Below, piece after piece: positions 54,596 through 64,000 of a stretch of 64,000 nucleotides of DNA. The notes under the pieces were generated by a model that saw nothing but the letters and a program-made list of their open reading frames with translations, searched no databases and was not told the DNA's origin. A program made the position numbers and the translations under genes. The stretch lies in the NCBI RefSeq assembly GCF_001510645.1, contig NZ_LMVB01000001.1, positions 2,800,981 through 2,864,980 of the forward strand, read 5' to 3'. The first letter of the stretch is position 1. The number at the start of each line of letters is the position of its first letter. Source of the stretch: Paenibacillus sp. FJAT-29882 (lineage in GTDB: Bacteria; Bacillota; Bacilli; Bacillales; DSM-1321).

Positions 54596-57500
54596 TTATA
54601 GTGAAATTTCCTGTTCAACGCTTTCTACAGCCCGTTGTTTCTTTGATTTTCTAAAGTATAGCAGCTCATAAATACACGGGATGACGATTAGTGTCAGTAA
54701 GGTTGCCATGGCTAAGCCTCCAATGACCACAATGGCTAAACTTTGTGAAACTAAGCTGCCAGTTTCCGATTCTTTCAATAATAATGGAAGCATTGCACAG
54801 ATTGTGGCAATTGCTGTCATGAAAATCGGTCTCATTCTAGTAGCTGTTGCTTCTACCAGCGCCTCCCGAATAATCATCGTTTGTTCGTTTTGTTTAACCC
54901 GATCTAAAAGAACAATGGCATTTGTCACGACAATTCCTATAAGCATTAATGCTCCTAGAAGTGCAGTTATATCTACAGATATTCCGCTTATGACAATTCC
55001 TAAAATAGCGCCGATTGCTGCAAGCGGAAGAGAGCAAAGAATGGCAATCGGTGCTTTAATCGACTTAAAGGTGATGACCATAATTAAAAATACAATGCCG
55101 ATGGAAACAAGCATGATGAGAAATAAATCCGTAAAGTCATCTGCCTGCTGAGCACTAGCTCCTCCGATAAGAACGTCTACATCCTCTGGAAGATTCATCC
55201 CTTCATGATCCTTTTGGTCCCCGAATATCTCAAGATTTACCTTGCTTGATATTTCGGACAGCTTTGCAGAATCGACAGAAGCCGTTACACGAAGGTAAGT
55301 TTCTCCGTCTTTATGAAACTGGTTAGTTGAACGCTCTTCACTTTGTAATGAAGCGATAGACGATACTGGTACGAGACCAGCATCTGTAGAAATCGGAATA
55401 TTTTTCAATTCTTCAGGCGTTTTCGTATCAAGAATAGGCTCCAGAAAGACTGGTGTTTGTTTGTCATTCAAATTGATCGTTCCAATTGGTGTTTGATTTA
55501 ACATGATACCAACTTGTTTGGCGATTTGTTCTGTGTTCCCTTTTGCAGGATCTACCGTTAAGGAATAAACAGTTTTCTTTTCATCTTGATTAGTTGTCAC
55601 TTCTTTGACGCCATCAATTTCTTCTACTTTTTCTTTAATAGCGTTGGCTGTTTTTTCAAGATCGGTTACATTTTCTCCGACTACATCGATTGTGACATTC
55701 GTACTGCCTCCCCCCATCATAAATGAGGAAGCGAATACCTCTAACTGTGCATCAGGATATTGATTTTTCTTATTTTCCACTTCAGTTAGTATCTTTTCTG
55801 TGTCTTCTTTATCATGTAACAAAATACTTAAGGTCGCTTCAGTAGGTGATCCAACATAACCGAACTGAGCAGCCTCAGCCGGAGACCCTACTTGCGAGAA
55901 TACATAGTTGACCTCATCCATTCCACTTACCCATGATTCTAGTTCAATCGTCTTTTTCTTTACTTCTTCAATCGGTGTATCATTCGGATAACTTAATGTG
56001 GCAACGACATAGTCAGCAGATGAATTATCAACTGCCCCCTTAGGGATGACAAAATATGTCCCGATCGAACCGACAAAAAGAAGGAATGCAATCAAGAATA
56101 CAATCCATTTGTGATTTAATGACCAAGTAACCATTTTCGGAAAACGTACTGCTGGTTTATGTTCAGGAAGCTTTGTATTCTTCAGTAAACTTGCACTCAT
56201 TAATGGTACAACGGTCAATGCGACGATGAGGGAAGCAAGCAAGGAGTATGTGACCGTTAAAGCAAATGGTAAAAGAAATTCTTGAAGTCCTCCGTTCAAC
56301 AGACTCATCGGTAAGAAAACAGCCACTGTCGTTAATGTTGAGGAGGTAATGGCAACTCCTACTTGCTTCGTTGCATCAATGACCATTTGGACAGAAAATT
56401 TCTCTGTTTGCATTTTTCGGAAAATATTTTCGATGACAACAATACTGTCATCAACAAGACGCCCAACAGCAACAGCGACTCCGCCAAGCGTTAAAATATT
56501 CAATGTAATTCCAGACCACGACAGCAAGAACAGTGTAAAACAAAGTGATAGTGGAATCGAAACAATGGTAATAAAAGTAGACCGGATATTTCGCAAAAAC
56601 ACCATAATGACAATGGTTGCAAATAGTGCACCAAGTAGGACTTCTTTCATCATGGTTTGTACGGAGGTCTGTACCATGTCAGCAGATGATATGTAAACCA
56701 CAGACTCCTGCTGATCATACATTTCATTTATTTCCTTCGTTACTTTTTCTACCTCTTTACTTATTGTCACTGCATTTGATTGGCTGTCCTTCGTAATGCT
56801 AATATCTAGACTATCTTTCCCATTAAAACGACTAATGAAATTGGCATTCTTTGTTTCGTCAATCGTTGCTATATCTCCAAGCGTTACATTTGGAGCTACC
56901 ACTAATCCTTTCAGCTTCTCTAAACTAGTTACGTCACCGATCACCTTAATATTGCTTGTTTTTCCATCAATGATTTTTTCCCCGATGGATAAGGCTGTGT
57001 TTTGACCTTGAAGAACTCCCATAACTGCTTGGAGTGAAATTTGTTTTTCAGTTAATTTATCATTATTAATTTTGACGGATACGCTGGAATCTGTAATCCC
57101 ATACACATCAACACTCGAGACACCTTTGATATCTTGATATAGCGGTTGGAGTTTTTCCCGTGCTAATGCCATATTATCTGCCGTCATTCCATCTTCAAAA
57201 GTTACGGCTATATTAGCGATAGGAATCATAGATGTATTAAGTTGTGAAACGGTAGGCTTTGATATATTAAGAGGTAATGTTACACGATTTAACGCATCTT
57301 GAACCTCTTGTTTAGCTTGCTTCATATCCGAGCCAGCTTCGAAAAATATGTCAACTTTTGAGAAACCATCTCCCGTTGTAGAGTAAACCGATGTTTTTCC
57401 ATTCACACCTGTTACTACTCTTTCTACAGGAATGGTTACCTCCGTTTCCATTGTTTTCGAATCGGTACCTTGACCCACTGCGATAATCGTTACCTGTGGA

Positions 57501-57628
57501 TTATCAGCAGCAGGCAGAAACTCCATTGGCAATCTCAAATAACTAACAATACCAATGATTAAAATTAATATAGTCATTAATGAAACTGCAGCTTTATTAC
57601 CAAACGCCCACTTCGTTATAAACGACAC
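54596..57628 (-). CDS. RND-family efflux permease (SwrC/AcrB-like)
   Basis: A 1010-residue inner-membrane permease with 12 TM segments in two repeats: large extracytoplasmic loops at about 35-325 and 545-835. Family motifs are AVGRLVDDSIVVIENIFRKM (helix 4 proton-relay Asp pair) and AIVLLDRVKQNEQTMIIREA near the end. Likely a multidrug/lipid exporter; Gram-positive members such as B. subtilis SwrC act without an outer-membrane factor. No membrane-fusion gene is linked. Start is GTG 57628 (VSFITKWAF), with GAGGTGAC 8 bp upstream. Basic C-terminus (KSKKQRA). Confidence 0.93.
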   Translation of the reverse strand: MSFITKWAFGNKAAVSLMTILILIIGIVSYLRLPMEFLPAADNPQVTIIAVGQGTDSKTMETEVTIPVERVVTGVNGKTSVYSTTGDGFSKVDIFFEAGSDMKQAKQEVQDALNRVTLPLNISKPTVSQLNTSMIPIANIAVTFEDGMTADNMALAREKLQPLYQDIKGVSSVDVYGITDSSVSVKINNDKLTEKQISLQAVMGVLQGQNTALSIGEKIIDGKTSNIKVIGDVTSLEKLKGLVVAPNVTLGDIATIDETKNANFISRFNGKDSLDISITKDSQSNAVTISKEVEKVTKEINEMYDQQESVVYISSADMVQTSVQTMMKEVLLGALFATIVIMVFLRNIRSTFITIVSIPLSLCFTLFLLSWSGITLNILTLGGVAVAVGRLVDDSIVVIENIFRKMQTEKFSVQMVIDATKQVGVAITSSTLTTVAVFLPMSLLNGGLQEFLLPFALTVTYSLLASLIVALTVVPLMSASLLKNTKLPEHKPAVRFPKMVTWSLNHKWIVFLIAFLLFVGSIGTYFVIPKGAVDNSSADYVVATLSYPNDTPIEEVKKKTIELESWVSGMDEVNYVFSQVGSPAEAAQFGYVGSPTEATLSILLHDKEDTEKILTEVENKKNQYPDAQLEVFASSFMMGGGSTNVTIDVVGENVTDLEKTANAIKEKVEEIDGVKEVTTNQDEKKTVYSLTVDPAKGNTEQIAKQVGIMLNQTPIGTINLNDKQTPVFLEPILDTKTPEELKNIPISTDAGLVPVSSIASLQSEERSTNQFHKDGETYLRVTASVDSAKLSEISSKVNLEIFGDQKDHEGMNLPEDVDVLIGGASAQQADDFTDLFLIMLVSIGIVFLIMVITFKSIKAPIAILCSLPLAAIGAILGIVISGISVDITALLGALMLIGIVVTNAIVLLDRVKQNEQTMIIREALVEATATRMRPIFMTAIATICAMLPLLLKESETGSLVSQSLAIVVIGGLAMATLLTLIVIPCIYELLYFRKSKKQRAVESVEQEISL

Positions 57629-58014
57629 TTCCACGTCACCTCTCAATAGATAAATTTGACATCGATACAAATATTACCATAGACCCACTAAAAAAGTATC
57701 GAATATTTAGTTAATTTTAAAAGTTAACAATTTTACATTTCATTCATAATTCCTCCTCTTAACTAATACGTAGGTTGCATATTCATTTTAGAAAAAAATT
57801 ACATTAAATGCATGGAGCCCTAGGATTATCTTTTTCTAAGTCTCGAGACGTAGGATCACCGGTATAACTTTCTATATAAAACAAAAAAACCTTATCACAC
57901 CCTCGTACAACACGAGGAATGCAATAAGGTTTCATTCGAATAAAAGGGGATGTAAAAACACTAAGCTCTCATTTTAGGAAAAAATTTGAATAACGAAGTC
58001 ATATACTTTTTGTG
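57629..58014. other. Intergenic stretch with terminator
   Basis: The only structure is the amidohydrolase operon terminator at 57887-57932. The rest is AT-rich leader of the RND gene; no recognisable regulator site. Confidence 0.45.
57887..57932 (-). terminator. Terminator of the MFS-amidohydrolase operon
   Basis: Minus strand AAACCTTATTGCATTCCTCG, loop, CGAGGGTGTGATAAGGTTT and TTTTTG; a long hairpin with CCTCG/CGAGG and ACCTTAT/ATAAGGT arms. Confidence 0.8.
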
Positions 58015-59202
58015 TTAGTCTACTTCATAGTAGCTGCATACAACTTGTCCTACTGCTTTTGCCGCTACAAGAAGGGCATCTTCGTCAATATCAAATTTTG
58101 GATGATGATTGAAGTAAGGTTCTTCTACACCTTTTGGAGAACATGCGATGTAAAAGAAGCAAGCAGGGAATTTTTCTGCATAGTAGGCAAAGTCTTCGGA
58201 TGGCGGTAATGCCGGAAATTCCTTCACTTCTTTAATATCTTTATCATTCATACTTTTTAGACTTGCTGCAACCTGTTCTGTAAGTTCAGGGTTATTGTAT
58301 AAAGGTGGATAATCCGGTTCATACGTTAGCTCACAAGTCACGCCGAACTCTTCTTCTAGGCCTTTAACAAGACGACGAACTTCTTTTTCAATCTTTTCCT
58401 TTGTTTCTAAAGCCATATAACGGATATCACCTTCAAGTTCAACACTGTCTTTAATGACGTTAAAAGTACCTTTTCCATCAAATGAACCAATTGTAATAAC
58501 GCCGACTTCAAAAGGATTTAACCGGCGACTAATAATCGTTTGAATGGCAGTAACAAAGTATGAACCAGCAACAATCGCATCGTTAGCCAGATGAGGCGAC
58601 GAACCGTGTCCGCCTATCCCTTGAACTTTTAATTTGAAATACGCTCTTCCATTAAATGAAAATCCTGCATGATACCCCACAACTCCTGCTGGACCCATTG
58701 GTAACAAATGAATGCCGTAAACAGCATCTAAGTCGTCGATTAAACCAGACTCAACAATACTCTTTGCTCCACCTGGCGGAACCTCTTCCGCATGTTGATG
58801 AATAATTTTAATCGTTCCTGGAATTGATTCTTTTAATTGAATCAAACAATCAGCTAACACTAATAAATATGCTGTATGTCCATCATGACCACATGCATGC
58901 ATAACCCCTTCATTTTTCGATTTAAAAGGGACATCTGTTTCTTCTACGATTGGCAATGCATCAAAATCTGCTCGTAAACCAATTGTTTTTCCTGGTTTGC
59001 CACCTTTAATCGTTACAATAATGCCATAACCATTACCTACATTTGTTTGAATTTCAACATCTTTTCCTTTGTAAAAATCAGCAATATATTGAGCCGTTTT
59101 CTCTTCTTTAAAAGACAACTCCGGATTTTCATGTAAATAGCGGCGAATTTGAATGATTTCCTCTTCTCGTGCTTCTAACATTTCCATTAACTGTTTTCTC
59201 AC
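58015..59202 (-). CDS. M20-family amidohydrolase, copy 2
   Basis: A 395-residue cytoplasmic metallo-aminoacylase/carboxypeptidase-like enzyme. Metal-binding motifs are HACGHDGHTA and HQHAEEVPPGGA, plus PPSEDFAYY and NHHPKFDIDEDALL at the C-terminus. The dimerisation domain (about 185-300) contains GHGSSPHLANDAI. GTG start at 59202 follows AGGGAGGG. About 80% identical over long stretches to the next gene, with most differences in residues 300-370. It forms a probable operon with copy 1 and the MFS transporter. Confidence 0.9.
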   Translation of the reverse strand: MRKQLMEMLEAREEEIIQIRRYLHENPELSFKEEKTAQYIADFYKGKDVEIQTNVGNGYGIIVTIKGGKPGKTIGLRADFDALPIVEETDVPFKSKNEGVMHACGHDGHTAYLLVLADCLIQLKESIPGTIKIIHQHAEEVPPGGAKSIVESGLIDDLDAVYGIHLLPMGPAGVVGYHAGFSFNGRAYFKLKVQGIGGHGSSPHLANDAIVAGSYFVTAIQTIISRRLNPFEVGVITIGSFDGKGTFNVIKDSVELEGDIRYMALETKEKIEKEVRRLVKGLEEEFGVTCELTYEPDYPPLYNNPELTEQVAASLKSMNDKDIKEVKEFPALPPSEDFAYYAEKFPACFFYIACSPKGVEEPYFNHHPKFDIDEDALLVAAKAVGQVVCSYYEVD

Positions 59203-59281
59203 AATAGTTCCCTCCCTAATCATGACCACTCTTATTACAGAAACGAGGTTAATCCATTATTGTCCAATTAAACTCGATACC

Positions 59282-60475
59282 TTATTCTATATCAGAATAA
59301 CTGCAAACTACTTGAGCGACTGCTTTTGCCGCTACAAGAAGGGCATCTTCATCGATATCGAATTTTGGATGATGATTGAAATAGGCCTTCTCTACCCCTT
59401 TAGGTTTACAGCCAATATAGAAAAATGCGCCAGGAAATTTTTCCAAATAGTAAGCAAAGTCTTCTGATCCAGACAGCATGTCGAACTCATAAACGTTTTT
59501 AATATCCGGATCATCTTTTTTCAAGCTTTCAAGACTTTTCACAACTTCAGCTGTCCGTTCAGGATCATTGTATAATGGCGGATAATCCGCAGTATATATG
59601 AGCTCACATTTCACATCAAATTCCGCTTCAATTCCTTTCACTATTCGATGGATTTCTTGATCGATCAAAGTTTGCGTTTCCTTCGTCATATAACGAACGT
59701 CACCTTCAAGTTCAACACGATCTTTAATCACATTAAAAGTACCTTTTCCGTCAAAAGATCCGATCGTAATAACACCGACCTCAAATGGATTTAATCGACG
59801 GCTGATCACCGTTTGAACAGCTGTTACAAAATGGGCAGCGGCCACAATGGCATCATTAGCTAAATGAGGCGAGGAACCATGTCCACCCACTCCTTGAACC
59901 CCTAATTTGAAATATGTTCTTCCCGCCATTGCATAGCCACTACGGTAGCCTACACTACCCGCTGGACTTGTTGGGAACAAGTGAATTCCATATACCGCAT
60001 CCAAGTCATCAAGCAAGCCAGATTCAACAATGCTCTTGGCTCCACCTGGTGGAACCTCTTCCGCATGTTGGTGTATGATTTTAATCGTACCTGTAAGAGA
60101 ATCTTTTAGTTGAATTAAACAATCGGCTAACACTAATAAATATGCCGTATGTCCATCATGCCCACATGCATGCATGACTCCTTCGTTTTTCGATTTAAAC
60201 GGAACATCCGTTTCCTCAACAATGGGCAGCGCATCAAAGTCTGCCCGTAATCCAATTATTTTTCCCGGTTTGCCACCTTTAATCGTTACGATAATTCCAT
60301 ACCCATTGCCGACATTCGTTTGAATATCCACATCTTTGCCCTTATAAAAATCAACAATATATTGTGCTGTCTTTTCTTCCTGAAAAGATAATTCGGGGTT
60401 TTCATGTAGATATCGACGAATTTGAATCATTTCATCTTTACGCGCTTCTAACAAATCCATTAATTCACTTCGCAT
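59282..60475 (-). CDS. M20-family amidohydrolase, copy 1
   Basis: A 397-residue homologue of the adjacent gene, with identical HACGHDGHTA and HQHAEEVPPGGA metal motifs, GSEDFAYYLEK and NHHPKFDIDEDALL. Such enzymes deacylate N-acyl amino acids or cleave peptides. The second copy has lost or gained a few residues at 315-360. GAGGTAGAT gives a ribosome site for ATG at 60475. It lies 128 bp after the MFS gene and 80 bp before copy 2. Confidence 0.9.
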   Translation of the reverse strand: MRSELMDLLEARKDEMIQIRRYLHENPELSFQEEKTAQYIVDFYKGKDVDIQTNVGNGYGIIVTIKGGKPGKIIGLRADFDALPIVEETDVPFKSKNEGVMHACGHDGHTAYLLVLADCLIQLKDSLTGTIKIIHQHAEEVPPGGAKSIVESGLLDDLDAVYGIHLFPTSPAGSVGYRSGYAMAGRTYFKLGVQGVGGHGSSPHLANDAIVAAAHFVTAVQTVISRRLNPFEVGVITIGSFDGKGTFNVIKDRVELEGDVRYMTKETQTLIDQEIHRIVKGIEAEFDVKCELIYTADYPPLYNDPERTAEVVKSLESLKKDDPDIKNVYEFDMLSGSEDFAYYLEKFPGAFFYIGCKPKGVEKAYFNHHPKFDIDEDALLVAAKAVAQVVCSYSDIE

Positions 60476-60602
60476 TATATCTACCTCATTTATAAGTTAA
60501 GATTAGACAGTTTCCTGTATTTCCTCTCAATGAATTAATCTTCTCCCACTCGATGTTCCAAGTAAAATATTAGGAGAGAAGACTTCTCCCCAACGTGTTT
60601 CT

Positions 60603-62036
60603 TTAATGACTAGGATGTGGTTGACCAGTATTTTTTCTTGATCGAGGTGATGGCTCATTGGATGTTTTTCCAGCATCACTAGGAACCATAAAAATAATCG
60701 AGATGATGGAAAGTATACCGAAGATTACGTTGACAATTATCCCTCCTGTTGCAGCTAATTCAACACTACTAGTAGCCGCAATGGCACCGTAAACAGACGC
60801 AGAAATCGCAACGCCGAACGCCGAACCGAGTGAACTTGCCATTTTGTAAACCCCAGCCGCTGCCCCAACTTTATCAGAAGGTGAATTAGATACAGATGTA
60901 TCTGTAGATGGCGTTGCATAAATTCCAAGTCCAAGACCGAACAAAGCAAACCCAATAAATACGACAACTGTATAGGTAATACCGGGTAAGAATGTTAATC
61001 CCATCAGAGCTACACCAATTGTAGTTATTAAAGCCCCCCAAATCATTGGAGACTTTGCGCCTGATTTTTGTAAAATCTTCTCACCGACACGAATCATCGC
61101 AAGCACTGCTACTAAATAACCGATTGATAACATGCCTGATTGAAAAGCCGTAAATCCGCGAGCGACTTGAACATACGTATTCGCTACAACAAGTGTTCCA
61201 GCAATTGCATTTAACAAGAAGTTGGAATATGTGGCTCCTGCGTATGGTTTATTTTTAAATAAAGAGAAGTCAATCAATGCAATCGATTTCTTTAATTCCA
61301 CCTTAACGAATACAATGATCCCTATGATTGCGACCACTGCACAAATTAAAGTTAAAGCGCTTGTCCAGCCCCAATCCGCACCGCGAGTAATAAACAAGTT
61401 TAAAGCAAGCATCGTAATAATAAAAATACCTAATCCAGAATAGTCAAATTTAAAAGTACCTGTTGATTCTGCTTTACTTTCTGGAGTATCTTTTATAAGC
61501 CACATCGCAAGAAGTGCGAAGATAATAGAAAAGATGAAAATCCATCGCCAGCCCATATATGTTGCTATTGCTCCACCAGCAAGTGAGCAAACACCTGAGC
61601 CACCCCAAGAACCGATGGACCAGTAACTGAGGGCTCGTTGTCGATCAGCCCCCTCATAATAATCTTTTACTAACGCAATTGTTGCTGGCATAATACATGC
61701 TGCTGAAATCCCTATAAGTATACGTCCGATAATCAACAATGCTGCTCCTTGTGTTATAACAATAAGCAAGGAGCCGATAACGCTTAAAATCAACCCTACA
61801 TACGTGATTTTTTTACGTCCAATCTTATCTGCAAAGCCACCAGCAGCAACGATAAACATGCCTGAGAACAAGGCAGATAAACTAATGGCTATGTTTATTG
61901 TTCCGAGTGAAATCCCTAAATCTGATTGAACGGCCGGAACGACATTGACCATTGATTGAGCAAACAGCCAAAACGTGATAACCCCGAAAACAATACCAAT
62001 AATCAATTTATTTGTGCCTTTATAATTTGTTTCCAT
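60603..62036 (-). CDS. MFS transporter, DHA2-type
   Basis: A 477-residue major facilitator with about 14 TM segments. Motif A-like GGFADKIGRKKITYVG at loop 2-3 and motif C region (ISAACIMPATIALVKDYYEG) are visible. The tail is basic (SPRSRKNTGQPHPSH). Drug/substrate exporter of the DHA2 group by family, but linkage to two amidohydrolases suggests import or export of an N-acyl or peptide substrate (inference). AGGAGG precedes the ATG. Confidence 0.88.
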   Translation of the reverse strand: METNYKGTNKLIIGIVFGVITFWLFAQSMVNVVPAVQSDLGISLGTINIAISLSALFSGMFIVAAGGFADKIGRKKITYVGLILSVIGSLLIVITQGAALLIIGRILIGISAACIMPATIALVKDYYEGADRQRALSYWSIGSWGGSGVCSLAGGAIATYMGWRWIFIFSIIFALLAMWLIKDTPESKAESTGTFKFDYSGLGIFIITMLALNLFITRGADWGWTSALTLICAVVAIIGIIVFVKVELKKSIALIDFSLFKNKPYAGATYSNFLLNAIAGTLVVANTYVQVARGFTAFQSGMLSIGYLVAVLAMIRVGEKILQKSGAKSPMIWGALITTIGVALMGLTFLPGITYTVVVFIGFALFGLGLGIYATPSTDTSVSNSPSDKVGAAAGVYKMASSLGSAFGVAISASVYGAIAATSSVELAATGGIIVNVIFGILSIISIIFMVPSDAGKTSNEPSPRSRKNTGQPHPSH

Positions 62037-62423
62037 GGTGAACCTCCTGATGTTTTGATTAGATTTCTGTCAGATTGTCTAAAGATTAAATGATTACTTA
62101 CCTCTATCATTTGCATAGGGTAAAGTTTTCACAATAGAAATAATATCCATAATAGCTTTAATTTGTGGAAATAATCTATTAGAACAAATCTTAACAGGAA
62201 CCTTATGTTTATTTTCTCTACATTCATTATAAAAAATATAGATAAATCAGTAGAGTCAATCCTTATGTTGTTTCATACCATTTGGAGTGAAATATTAAAC
62301 CTCGTCTCGAATCAGGTAAAAAAAAGAGGGTTGATTTTTTACCATCTATTAATTAAAGATGTTTTTTAAAAGCAAAAAAGGATCAGACCCCATATTCTTT
62401 TGCTGGTGGTCTGATCCTTTTAT
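62037..62423. other. Intergenic leader of the MFS operon
   Basis: Gene-free. Contains the left-pointing terminator of the AraC gene at 62375-62421 and AT-rich leader sequence; no repeat copy or known site seen. Confidence 0.45.
62375..62421 (-). terminator. Terminator of the AraC/GH39-like gene
   Basis: AAAAAGGATCAGACC and GGTCTGATCCTTTT arms around a CT-rich loop, with flanking A and T runs. Confidence 0.82.
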
Positions 62424-64000
62424 TTATTGATACGTTTTTCGAATATCAAAAAAGTGAATTGCGTTGCTCGTCAAGTAGGAATAAAATGACCAATTTCCAT
62501 CAATCGTTTCATCAAATAATTCCAAAGAAGGACGGCTGGAATTGATGATATAATCAATAATTTCGGCATCCATTCCATGGTTACTGTTTAAGTTCCACCA
62601 TTTCGTATATAAAGCTCCATGTTCTTTGTCAAACACTTGTTTACGTATTTGATATTCGCCAGTTTGTAATCCAGAAATAGTAATGCGAATATCTTTATTA
62701 AGTTTTTGAAGGATTGTCTCTTCGAGTGAGAAATAAGGATTAACAATTGTACAATTCATCAATACCAATTGAAAACCTCGCTCATTTTGCGTCATCACGT
62801 AATCTGAACCGTGTGCCACAACTTCGCCATGAAGACGTTTTAAGAACATCATGGCAAAATATGCAGGACGCTTTCCGTTAAAATAATGGAATAATTCTAA
62901 GCCGTCCATTCGAAAACGCTGATCCCTCCCCCCCTCTTCATGGACTTCTGTGTTAATCCAGAATCCGACCGATTCCACGTCATTTGCGATATCCAAAACG
63001 TTTTTTAAGACTAAAGCTCCCCGAAAAAAAGTGCCGTTTGTAAATCGGGTATTCCCAGACAATGTATTCCATGATACGAGATGGAGCGGTTTTTCTAAAT
63101 GGTTTTTCTTTAAATACCGCTTCATCTTACTTGTTTTTTCTTTAATATAATCCTTCGCTAATTGGAACGAGTCATCTACCATTTCTTCAAAGTCAATAAA
63201 CTCATTTTGGTTCGCACTGTAGCCGATAAAATCTATGTACTCACTGCATCCTAATTGCCATATATGATGATCACTTGTTTTTTCTTTGTGGAAAGAAAAC
63301 GGCATATAGACCCCAACACGAATCGACCCAATATACTTTTTCAGTACTCCATGTAATTTTAGATAGATTCTTTGAAGCTCTTTCGCTTCGACACCTGTAG
63401 AATACGACTCATAAAACATAACATGCCAGTGTTTAACAAACGCTTCTCCGTATATTTGCAAACAATGCCTCATGAATTGAGTGAGCTTAGTAAAATAACG
63501 ATCTTCATTCCTTGAAATATCCTTATAATCAATCCGTACGAATAGAGCCAAATCATACTTTTTTAGAAATTCTAGTGCACGATCAATATTAAAATATGGA
63601 GAGGTTGTCGCAATCGCTTCATCTGTTTCTACCTCTGGAGGAATCACTGTGCGGCTGAGCAGATGATGAACTCCAATATACCGAAGCTGTAAATCTTGTT
63701 TCACTGCCAGTACTTGAGATTGAACATCTTCCTTTAATAATTCGACGATTTCTCCAATATTAAGAATGTGATCTGGACAATTTAATTTCAACGATAATGG
63801 CTTGGACAAGTTGATTGACAGCTTATCAAAACGTGTCTCAGTGTGAGAATACGACTTTTGATCTTCCATCAGCAGACTGCTTAAATTCGCAACTATTTCT
63901 GGTGAACGAATCAGCATCGCAGCATCCTCAATGCTATAGCTTTGAACAGAATCTTCTGTTTGTATCCCATGTTTTTCCCGATAAGCATGAGGGGTTATTT
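62424..64000 (-). CDS. AraC-family HTH fused to GH39-like domain; 5' end outside window
   Basis: The frame is open from 62424 to the right edge. The window-edge residues TPHAYREKHGIQTEDSVQ are the end of an AraC HTH (TPxxYR). After a linker a GH39/xylosidase-like barrel runs over about residues 90-470: HWHVMFYESYSTGVEAKELQ, VESVGFWINTEVHEEGG, FHYFNGKRPAYFAMMFLKRL. An ATG at 63917 is internal. Several Bacillus AraC regulators carry this fused domain. A GH39 acid/base NE pair is not obvious, so it may act as a sensor rather than a hydrolase (inference). Confidence 0.8.
   Translation of the reverse strand, partial: ITPHAYREKHGIQTEDSVQSYSIEDAAMLIRSPEIVANLSSLLMEDQKSYSHTETRFDKLSINLSKPLSLKLNCPDHILNIGEIVELLKEDVQSQVLAVKQDLQLRYIGVHHLLSRTVIPPEVETDEAIATTSPYFNIDRALEFLKKYDLALFVRIDYKDISRNEDRYFTKLTQFMRHCLQIYGEAFVKHWHVMFYESYSTGVEAKELQRIYLKLHGVLKKYIGSIRVGVYMPFSFHKEKTSDHHIWQLGCSEYIDFIGYSANQNEFIDFEEMVDDSFQLAKDYIKEKTSKMKRYLKKNHLEKPLHLVSWNTLSGNTRFTNGTFFRGALVLKNVLDIANDVESVGFWINTEVHEEGGRDQRFRMDGLELFHYFNGKRPAYFAMMFLKRLHGEVVAHGSDYVMTQNERGFQLVLMNCTIVNPYFSLEETILQKLNKDIRITISGLQTGEYQIRKQVFDKEHGALYTKWWNLNSNHGMDAEIIDYIINSSRPSLELFDETIDGNWSFYSYLTSNAIHFFDIRKTYQ

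Overview
The window reads as chromosome of an AT-rich, endospore-forming Bacillota (order Bacillales, Bacillaceae or Planococcaceae grade). Supporting this are SpoVR and a YjcZ-type sporulation peptide, MtlR/MtlA-type PTS genes, family II pyrophosphatase, BdbC, an Spx homologue, AGGAGG-type ribosome sites with frequent GTG/TTG starts, and a 29.6-41 kb stretch whose gene set (spoVR, yhdC-like, yhdB-like, pgcA, yhcU-like, yhcT-like) recalls the Bacillus subtilis yhcT-spoVR neighbourhood. The exact genus cannot be fixed from the sequence alone. No rRNA, tRNA, CRISPR array, intact transposase or prophage was seen.

Layout. 0-10 kb: edge-truncated peptidase-S51-like gene, SulP transporter, Mn-dependent pyrophosphatase, then a class I ribonucleotide reductase cluster (alpha, beta, flavodoxin) behind two NrdR-like boxes, a DUF3892 gene and a cold-shock gene. 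9.7-10.2 kb: a family-3 repeat that appears to be interrupted by about 300 bp of densely hairpinned, non-coding DNA; this is the strongest candidate for something undescribed (a structured RNA or small mobile RNA element). 10.5-15.4 kb: an Spx paralogue that has lost the first cysteine of its redox switch, a two-component system, a YjcZ peptide, a DedA protein and a 42-residue SHOCT-like protein. 15.5-20.9 kb: mannitol operon mtlA-mtlR-mtlD. 21-29.2 kb: metal/metalloid resistance block (UPF0060 pseudogene, copC-copD, cadC-cadA, PCYCGC lipoprotein, arsR-arsB-arsC). 29.6-41 kb: spoVR to rluA-like backbone, interrupted by a 2.7-kb AT-rich accessory segment (31.1-33.9 kb) bracketed by 44-bp direct repeats. 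41-54 kb: housekeeping and stress genes, including a PhoP-box-preceded pit phosphate operon, alanine dehydrogenase, proC and an alkyladenine glycosylase. 54.6-64 kb: RND exporter, an MFS transporter followed by two tandemly duplicated M20 amidohydrolases, and an edge-truncated AraC regulator fused to a GH39-like domain.

How genes work together: mannitol is taken up and phosphorylated by MtlA, oxidised by MtlD and the operon is controlled by MtlR; CadC/ArsR repressors sit at the head of their efflux operons; the DUF47 protein is the usual partner of the Pit phosphate carrier; BdbC and a membrane-anchored thioredoxin form a disulfide-exchange pair. At least four families of intergenic palindromic repeats are scattered through the window. 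Most copies sit directly 3' of genes, where they can act as transcription terminators.
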